From: Anaerolineales bacterium
GTDB lineage: Bacteria > Chloroflexota > Anaerolineae > Promineifilales > Promineifilaceae
Direction of reading: 5' to 3'
Assembly: GCA_020432595.1 (NCBI GenBank)
Contig: JAGQGA010000140.1
Span: 1-8,587, forward strand
DNA: 8,587 nucleotides
Positions 1 to 4,115 of this stretch are shown here, piece by piece. Numbering within the stretch: the stretch's first letter is position 1; the number at the start of each line of letters is the position of its first letter. The notes below the pieces were generated by a model. That model had not been told where the DNA came from. It was given only the letters and a program-made list of their open reading frames with translations, and searched no databases. Both the position numbers and the translations under genes were made by a program.

Positions 1-312
1 GACCGGATTGCCATTGTCAAAAAAGGGACGATTGTGGCACAGGGGACAGCGCGGGAGCTAAAAGCGGCACTGTTGGGCGACCCGCTGCTGAAGTTGCAGC
101 TAGACCGGCCGCTGAATGGGCTGTTGGAAGGGCTGGTGCAGGTGGAGCGGGTGGAGGGGAATGTGGTGTACTACCGAACGGCCGTTCCTGAAACCACCAA
201 CCCCCGCCTCATCCGCCACCTCACCGAGCAGGGCGTGGGCGTGATTTCGCTCGTGGAAATTGAGCGTAGCCTGGAAGAGGTGTACTTGCAAGTGGTATCA
301 GAGGTGGGATGA
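1..312 (+). CDS. ABC transporter ATP-binding protein, C-terminal part (5' end outside window)
   Basis: The frame is open from base 1 and ends at TGA 310-312. The 103 visible residues begin DRIAIVKKGTIVAQGTARELK, the segment that follows the H-loop in ABC ATPases of drug, antibiotic or Na+ export type (CcmA/NatA-like), where 'D-R-I-A-I-(x)-G-x-I-V-A-x-G-T' is a standard signature. The remaining ~80 residues match the small C-terminal accessory domain (DUF4162-like) typical of these exporters, ending ERSLEEVYLQVV. Walker A, Walker B and signature motifs would lie upstream, outside the window. The GTG at 34 is internal, not a start. The gene lies 76 bp before an ABC-2 permease on the same strand, so the two probably form one exporter; its substrate cannot be read from the sequence. 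One AACGGCCGTT copy at 177-186 encodes T-A-V in the accessory domain. Family call is firm, substrate unknown. Confidence 0.9.
   Translation, partial: DRIAIVKKGTIVAQGTARELKAALLGDPLLKLQLDRPLNGLLEGLVQVERVEGNVVYYRTAVPETTNPRLIRHLTEQGVGVISLVEIERSLEEVYLQVVSEVG
177..186. repeat. AACGGCCGTT palindrome 1
   Basis: In the ABC ATPase, read R-T-A-V-P. Left flank ends CTACCG; the right flank turns abruptly C-rich (CCTGAAACCACCAACCCCCG). Confidence 0.95.
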
Positions 313-321
313 GCAAGAATA

Positions 322-376
322 GGACGCAGATTTTCCTGATCTTCCTGATCAGGAAGATTCAGGAAAATCTGCGTCC
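322..376. repeat. long near-perfect hairpin between ABC ATPase and permease genes
   Basis: The left arm begins GGACGCAGATTTTCCTGA and continues TCTTCCTGATC. The right arm is its reverse complement with one extra base (CTGA-A-TCTT). The arms total about 27 bp each around a GATC centre. It fills most of the 313-388 gap. There is no T-run after it, so it is not a typical intrinsic terminator, but a stem this long could protect mRNA ends or reduce read-through. Its right end (CTGCGTCCCAT) shares the string GCGTCCCAT with the end of the repeat near 1880, which suggests a dispersed family. Confidence 0.85.
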
Positions 377-388
377 CATTGACAAAAA

Positions 389-1780
389 ATGACTGCAAAC
401 AACCAATGGCATATGGTCAGCACAATTGTGCGGCGGGAACTGCGGGATGCGTCGCGGGATTGGCGCATTATTATTCCTATTTTGCTGCTCACGCTGGGCT
501 TCCCGTTTTTAATGAACTTTACGGCGCAGCGGCTGGTGGGGTTTGCCACCCGCTATGGGGCGACGCTGGTTGCCAATCAGTTGATTCCTTTTCTGCTGCT
601 GGTGGTAGGCTTTTTCCCCACCTCCTTCTCGCTGGTTATTGCCCTGGAAACGTTTGTGGGGGAGAAGGAGCGCAAAAGTTTGGAGCCGCTGCTGGCAACA
701 CCGCTGACCAACAGGCAGCTTTATTTGGGCAAAATGGTGGCGGCACTGGTTCCACCGCTGCTGGCAAGCTATTTGGGGATGGGCTTTTATTTGCTGGGGT
801 TGCGGCTGACGGTGGGGTGGGTGCCAACACCGACGCTGCTGCTGCAAACGCTGCTGCTGACGACGCTGCAAGGGGTGATTATGGTGGCGGCGGCGGTGGT
901 GATGTCGAGCCAGACGACGAGTGTGCGCGGAGCCAATTTGCTGGCGAGTTTTATCATTGTGCCGATGGCTTTGTTGATTCAGGGGGAGGCGGCGGCACTG
1001 TTTTGGGGGCAGTATGCGGGGTTGTGGTGGCTGATTGTGGGGTTGGCGTTAACGGCCGTTACCCTCATCCGCATGGGTGTCCACATTTTTAACCGCGAAG
1101 AGCTGCTGGGGCGCGATATTGATCAGATTCGGCTGGGGTGGATGTGGCGGCAAGTGTGGTGGGGGTTTACGGGGCGGAAAAACGGCCGTTTTCCCACCCC
1201 CCTCGCTTGGTATCGCCAAACCCTGTCGCTGCTGCCATCGCTCCGTTTGCCCGCGCTGGCAACCGCGCTGGTGATTGTTGGTGGGTTGGTGCTGGGCGGC
1301 TATTTGGGGCAGCAATATGCCCTGCCACCCGATTTGCAGGCGCGGTTCGTGGCCGCCGGTGATTTGTCACAGGTGCCACTGCTGGCCCCCGACACCTCGT
1401 TTGCCTGGGCGTGGACCAACAACCTGCGGCTGATTTTGCTGCAAATGCTATTAGGGGTGTTTACGCTGGGGGTGCTGGGGTTGCTGGCATTTGCCGTGCC
1501 TTGGGTGATGCTGGGCTATTGGTTGATGCAGGTGTGGCTGGCGGAAGGAAGTGTCGGAACGGCCGTTTTTTCCCTCTCTCCCCACGGCACCATCGAACTC
1601 ATCGCCTTTCTCATCGCCGGAGCCGCCGCCCTGCGGAGCCACCTCATCTTTATTGCCCCGCTGCACCAACAAACCATTAGCGAGCGTTTTTTAACGGCCG
1701 TTGCCACCTTTTTCCGGCTGTTGCTGGGAGTCGTGCTGCCCCTGCTGTGGTTGGCCGCTTTTATTGAAATAAGCATCTAG
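389..1780 (+). CDS. ABC-2 permease fused to a SpoIIM-like (DUF95) membrane domain
   Basis: This 463-residue polytopic membrane protein is probably the transmembrane partner of the upstream ATPase. Residues 1-230 resemble the ABC-2/NatB permease family: an N-terminal cytosolic RRELRDASRDWR helix, then a first membrane span, then the cytosolic element ETFVGEKERKSLEPLLATPL (87-106), which is the usual 'GE+E..tle.LL.tPl' motif, then several more spans. Residues ~285-463 look like SpoIIM/DUF95: NNLRLILLQMLLGVFTLG near 343, SPHGTIELIAFLIAGAAALR near 397 (the conserved P-H-G-x-x-E-L, His399/Glu403), and the closing LLLGVVLPLLWLAAFIE. No strong Shine-Dalgarno precedes ATG 389; an in-frame ATG at 413 is the alternative start. 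Four AACGGCCGTT copies lie inside. The +1 frame holds a long Gly/Ala-rich ORF that is only a shadow. The role of the SpoIIM half in export is not known to me. Confidence 0.85.
   Translation: MTANNQWHMVSTIVRRELRDASRDWRIIIPILLLTLGFPFLMNFTAQRLVGFATRYGATLVANQLIPFLLLVVGFFPTSFSLVIALETFVGEKERKSLEPLLATPLTNRQLYLGKMVAALVPPLLASYLGMGFYLLGLRLTVGWVPTPTLLLQTLLLTTLQGVIMVAAAVVMSSQTTSVRGANLLASFIIVPMALLIQGEAAALFWGQYAGLWWLIVGLALTAVTLIRMGVHIFNREELLGRDIDQIRLGWMWRQVWWGFTGRKNGRFPTPLAWYRQTLSLLPSLRLPALATALVIVGGLVLGGYLGQQYALPPDLQARFVAAGDLSQVPLLAPDTSFAWAWTNNLRLILLQMLLGVFTLGVLGLLAFAVPWVMLGYWLMQVWLAEGSVGTAVFSLSPHGTIELIAFLIAGAAALRSHLIFIAPLHQQTISERFLTAVATFFRLLLGVVLPLLWLAAFIEISI
1051..1060. repeat. AACGGCCGTT palindrome 2
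   Basis: In the permease, read L-T-A-V-T at the end of the last ABC-2 span. GGGGTTGGCGTT stands on the left, ACCCTCATCC on the right. Confidence 0.95.
1181..1190. repeat. AACGGCCGTT palindrome 3
   Basis: In the permease, read K-N-G-R-F-P in the loop between the ABC-2 and SpoIIM halves. The palindrome extends to GGAAA...TTTCC-like arms, with about 11 G in the left 20 bases and 11 C in the right 20. Confidence 0.95.
1558..1567. repeat. AACGGCCGTT palindrome 4
   Basis: In the SpoIIM half, read G-T-A-V-F just before the S-P-H-G-T-I-E-L motif. GGCGGAAGGAAG stands on the left and TCCCTCTCTCCCC on the right. Confidence 0.95.
1693..1702. repeat. AACGGCCGTT palindrome 5
   Basis: Near the permease C-terminus, read L-T-A-V-A. 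The left flank shows no G excess here, so the skew change is weak. Confidence 0.95.
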
Positions 1781-1806
1781 CAGCCTGTCGGAAAAAGAAT
1801 TTTTGG

Positions 1807-1886
1807 CCGCAGATTTCCCTAATTTAAGGACATTTGATGGTTAAAATCAGGTCAAATCCGCGTTTGTCTGTGTTTGTCCGCGTCCC
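1807..1886. repeat. degenerate palindromic repeat in a convergent intergenic gap
   Basis: The 108-bp gap between the permease stop and the acyltransferase stop holds CCGCAGATTT (1807-1816) facing AAATCCGCG (1854-1862) in inverted orientation with one mismatch. A GC-poor middle separates them, and GTCCGCGTCCCAT follows. The arms and the GCGTCCCAT end resemble the hairpin at 322-376, so I treat it as a decayed member of that family. Both flanking genes end here, so a bidirectional terminator is needed, but I see no clear stem followed by a T-run. Confidence 0.5.
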
Positions 1887-1888
1887 AT

Positions 1889-2572
1889 CTATTGCCACGG
1901 CTCAATGCCAGCCATAATTTGGGCACGGGTTCGAGCGGCGTGAAGGGCTTCAGACACTTGCGCCAACGTTTCCTCGTCGTTGCTTTTGCGGTCAACAAAG
2001 ATGGGCGTGCCGATGTGGATGTGGAAATGGGCAAAGGGGAAGGGGACAAAATAGCTGTCCCACCGTTTCATGAGGTAGGTATGGCGAGTCCACACGCCAA
2101 AGGGGATAATGGCGGCTTCGGCTTTGCGAGCCAGAAAGGCCACGCCGGGCTTGGGAATATAGGCAGGGCCGTTGGGGCCGTCGGGGGCAATAAACGACTG
2201 CTTGCCCGCTTTCATGGCCTGGATGACGCGCAGCACGGCGCGGCCACCAGCTACAGGGTTGCCCGCCATGTCTACAGCGTAGGTTTGCGCCCCCAGCTTG
2301 TCGCCAAGTTGGTAGAGAATGTCGGAGCGTTCATCGCCACCCAGGCGCACTAGGCAGAAGTTGGGGCCATCATGGTGGCGGTCACGCCAAATGATGAACG
2401 GCCATACCTGCCCATGCCACATAGACCAGAGTAGCGAACGGCCGTTTGCCTGTGCCAGCGTGACGTTAGCCTGCCCTTCAACGGTAAAACGGGCGGTGCG
2501 TGCCACCAGCCGCGTATGGGCAAACAGGGCGCTGCCTTCAAATTGGTACCACCGGTCAGAAAGTTTGCTCAT
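1889..2572 (-). CDS. DUF374 lysophospholipid acyltransferase family protein
   Basis: This 227-residue protein resembles the DUF374 branch of the LPLAT acyltransferases, which transfer acyl chains onto glycerolipids or lipid A-like acceptors at the inner membrane face. Visible family marks are LLWSMWHGQVWPFI (47-60), with the catalytic-type His53 in W-H-G; IAPDGPNGPAYIPKPGVAFL (128-147), the P-D-G-P-x-G-P acceptor-site block; and RWDSYFVPFPF (160-170), matching the usual 'SWDrf.iPlPF' block. As in other DUF374 members, no H-x4-D acid follows the His. ATG is at 2570-2572 and TAG at 1889-1891. It is the third gene of a leftward cluster with psd and pssA, 9 bp after the pssA stop, so co-transcription is likely. 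GGAG in the pssA tail is its best ribosome site, but 13 nt from the ATG, with an AACGGCCGTT in between. The exact substrate cannot be told. Confidence 0.85.
   Translation of the reverse strand: MSKLSDRWYQFEGSALFAHTRLVARTARFTVEGQANVTLAQANGRSLLWSMWHGQVWPFIIWRDRHHDGPNFCLVRLGGDERSDILYQLGDKLGAQTYAVDMAGNPVAGGRAVLRVIQAMKAGKQSFIAPDGPNGPAYIPKPGVAFLARKAEAAIIPFGVWTRHTYLMKRWDSYFVPFPFAHFHIHIGTPIFVDRKSNDEETLAQVSEALHAARTRAQIMAGIEPWQ
2437..2446. repeat. AACGGCCGTT palindrome 6
   Basis: In the acyltransferase (minus strand), read A-N-G-R-S just before the W-H-G block. The flanks are neutral in skew. Confidence 0.95.
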
Positions 2573-2573
2573 A

Positions 2574-2583
2574 AACGGCCGTT
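2574..2583. repeat. AACGGCCGTT palindrome 7
   Basis: Overlaps two bases of the pssA TAA stop and fills the gap to the acyltransferase ATG, so it lies between that gene's GGAG and its start codon. Confidence 0.95.
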
Positions 2584-3280
2584 ATCTCCAATTTTTGTAC
2601 CCTGCCCGTGCCAGTGAAACACCAAGATAAGCGTTTGTCCAGAAGAACCAGGCGTTGAAGAAGGGGGTGAGCCAAATGGAAATGCCAAACAGGGAAATCA
2701 GCAGCAAATTTTTGCGCCGACTAGAGAAAACCCAAAAGAACGATGGGAAGGGAATGGTGCTGACCATGAGAAGAGCAACGACGATGACTAGGGGAAGCAT
2801 GGCTGTATCCGGGAAATATTGTTCTGGGGTTACAATGTCGGAAAGGACGGCCAGTGCTAGTGTTGCCCCACCGGTGGAAATGGTTAGCCCAGCAGAATCT
2901 TTGCTGCCGCTTTCTTTGGGTGGTAGCAGATTGAAGCGTGCCAGCCGGAAGGCTCCTGCTAGAGCAAAAAAGACGACGGTCGGCCACAGCAAAAAGGGGT
3001 TGATTTCTTCGTTTCGCATGTGGGCAAAAGCGATGGCGGTGGGGGCGGCTCCCAAGCTTACCATGTCTACCAATGAATCAAGCTGGAGGCCAAATTCGGA
3101 GCCTGCTTTGAGCTTGCGGGCGGCATAGCCATCGAACAGGTCGAGGATATAGCTGCTGAGGATGAGCAGCCCCGCCCACCAGAGAATGTTGCTGGCGGAG
3201 AGCAGGATGGAGACGATGCCGCAGGTGAGGGAGATGAAGGTGATGCCGTTGGGAATGAGATAGCGATATTTGCTGTTCAT
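2582..3280 (-). CDS. pssA: CDP-diacylglycerol-serine O-phosphatidyltransferase
   Basis: PssA makes phosphatidylserine and CMP from CDP-diacylglycerol and L-serine in the membrane. The complete CDP-alcohol phosphotransferase motif is present: D47-x2-D50-G51-x2-A54-R55-x8-G64-x3-D68-x3-D72, whose aspartates bind the divalent metals. It is followed by FRLARFNLLP, typical of the PssA class II (Bacillus/archaeal-like) enzymes. There are about six to eight hydrophobic spans and 232 residues, a normal length. I chose ATG 3278-3280 because GGAG (3287-3290, read on the minus strand) stands 6 nt before it. A GTG four codons upstream (3290-3292) overlaps that GGAG and is unlikely. The gene lies 45 bp after psd. 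Its product is the substrate of Psd, giving phosphatidylethanolamine. Its TAA stop lies within an AACGGCCGTT copy, but its interior has none. Confidence 0.95.
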   Translation of the reverse strand: MNSKYRYLIPNGITFISLTCGIVSILLSASNILWWAGLLILSSYILDLFDGYAARKLKAGSEFGLQLDSLVDMVSLGAAPTAIAFAHMRNEEINPFLLWPTVVFFALAGAFRLARFNLLPPKESGSKDSAGLTISTGGATLALAVLSDIVTPEQYFPDTAMLPLVIVVALLMVSTIPFPSFFWVFSSRRKNLLLISLFGISIWLTPFFNAWFFWTNAYLGVSLARAGYKNWR

Positions 3281-3286
3281 AGGTTG

Positions 3287-3290
3287 CTCC
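3287..3290 (-). promoter_or_regulatory. Shine-Dalgarno of pssA
   Basis: GGAG on the minus strand, six bases before ATG 3278-3280. It settles the pssA start in favour of this ATG over the upstream GTG at 3290-3292. Confidence 0.6.
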
Positions 3291-3313
3291 ACGTTGGGAA
3301 AAATGGGTGTGTT

Positions 3314-3323
3314 AACGGCCGTT
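3314..3323. repeat. AACGGCCGTT palindrome 8
   Basis: In the psd-pssA gap, two bases after the psd stop. The left 20 bases hold eight G and no C. Confidence 0.95.
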
Positions 3324-3325
3324 TG

Positions 3326-4018
3326 TCAAGGCTTCTCTTCCACGGGTTGTAAACGGGCAATAGGCGTCAGCCCACCGTAAACCTTATCCCCAATCTTGAT
3401 CAAAAGCTGGGCGTTGATTGGCAAAAACAGATCGAGCCGCGAACTAAATTTGATCAGACCAAACCGTTGTCCGGTGGTTAATACATCACCAGGACGCGCC
3501 ATATTGACACAGCGCCGCGCCAAAATACCGGCAATTTGCTTAATAAGCACTCGCCCGTAGCGCGATTCGGTTATCATCGCCACATACTCGTTGACTTCCG
3601 ACGCTTCTGGCCGGAACGCCTGTAAAAATTTGCCCGGCTGGTGGTCTACCAGCGTTACCTGCCCACCCAACGGGGTACGCTGGATATGGACATCGGTGAG
3701 GCTGAGAAACATGCTGATCCGCAGTGCTTGGTCTTTAAGATAGCGCGGCTCTAATTCCTGGATGATGGCAACGATTTCGCCATCGCCAGGGGCGACAACC
3801 AGCCCCGGCTCATCAACTACCTGACGGTTGGGGTCACGAAAAAAGTAGAGGACGAGCAGCCAAAGGGCGACAACAAGAAAAAGAAACAGGCCAGTGGCGA
3901 TGTTGGGCCAGCGCAGCCAGAAAGAAAGAGCCGGGAAGATGCCCAGCGTTATCCGTAAAATTGTTGAACCACTTCCTTGAGCGAAGGGCCAACGCGAATC
4001 TTTACCATATGAATTCAT
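3326..4018 (-). CDS. psd: phosphatidylserine decarboxylase proenzyme, short (archaeal-type) form
   Basis: Psd removes CO2 from phosphatidylserine to give phosphatidylethanolamine, using a pyruvoyl group made by self-cleavage. The 230 residues fit the short Psd form: two hydrophobic spans (~24-60), FFRDPNR (59-65), VVAPGDGEIV (74-83), FLSLTDVHIQRTPLGG (104-119) with the D-V-H-x-x-R-x-P block, and a C-terminal GQRFGLIKFSSRLDLFLP (183-200) that holds the cleavage site. In most family members this site is Phe-Gly-Ser-Arg; here the codons AGT TCG give Ser192-Ser193. I chose ATG 4016-4018. The frame stays open up to 4228, but that extension runs across the divergent gene and looks non-coding. There is no Shine-Dalgarno, and a good promoter lies so close that the message may be leaderless. 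First gene of psd-pssA-acyltransferase. Confidence 0.93.
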   Translation of the reverse strand: MNSYGKDSRWPFAQGSGSTILRITLGIFPALSFWLRWPNIATGLFLFLVVALWLLVLYFFRDPNRQVVDEPGLVVAPGDGEIVAIIQELEPRYLKDQALRISMFLSLTDVHIQRTPLGGQVTLVDHQPGKFLQAFRPEASEVNEYVAMITESRYGRVLIKQIAGILARRCVNMARPGDVLTTGQRFGLIKFSSRLDLFLPINAQLLIKIGDKVYGGLTPIARLQPVEEKP

Positions 4019-4028
4019 ACGACTAAAG

Positions 4029-4057
4029 ATTTTAACATTGCCCTCGAACGGTGACAA
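4029..4057 (-). promoter_or_regulatory. sigma70-type promoter for psd cluster
   Basis: On the minus strand TTGTCA (4052-4057) and TAAAAT (4029-4034) are 17 bases apart, each matching five of six consensus bases. Transcription would begin near 4022, only about four bases before the psd ATG, implying a leaderless or nearly leaderless message for the psd-pssA-acyltransferase cluster. Confidence 0.5.
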
Positions 4058-4062
4058 AAAAC

Positions 4063-4071
4063 TGGTAGAAT
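4063..4071 (+). promoter_or_regulatory. possible extended -10 promoter for the glycosyltransferase
   Basis: TGGTAGAAT has the TGn extension and a five-of-six -10 box (TAGAAT). No -35 box stands at proper distance; TTGCCC at 4038 is 22 bases away. A start near 4078 would leave a ~38-nt leader containing AAGGAAGGG (4092-4100), a purine-rich stretch rather far (15 nt) from ATG 4116. Weak call. Confidence 0.25.
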
Positions 4072-4115
4072 TCTCGCCCGATCTGTGATCAAAGGAAGGG
4101 TGAGTTTTTGAACGT

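Noticed and set aside
322..376. Intrinsic terminator
   Set aside because: The stem is AT/GC mixed and long, but no T-run follows on either side; it fits a dispersed palindrome better.
379..1092. Long plus-strand ORF, Gly/Ala/Asp-rich, overlapping the permease
   Set aside because: It is the +1 frame of a GTG/CTG/GCG-rich membrane gene. Composition is unnatural, no domain is seen, and the permease frame has clear family motifs.
1874..2353. 159-residue plus-strand ORF over the acyltransferase
   Set aside because: Antisense shadow of a gene with clear W-H-G and P-D-G-P motifs; no family features of its own.
2397..2405. AACGGCCAT near-copy in the acyltransferase
   Set aside because: It breaks the palindrome after eight bases; not counted with the 16 exact copies.
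2655..3128. 157-residue plus-strand ORF over pssA
   Set aside because: Antisense of a gene with a complete CDP-alcohol phosphotransferase motif.
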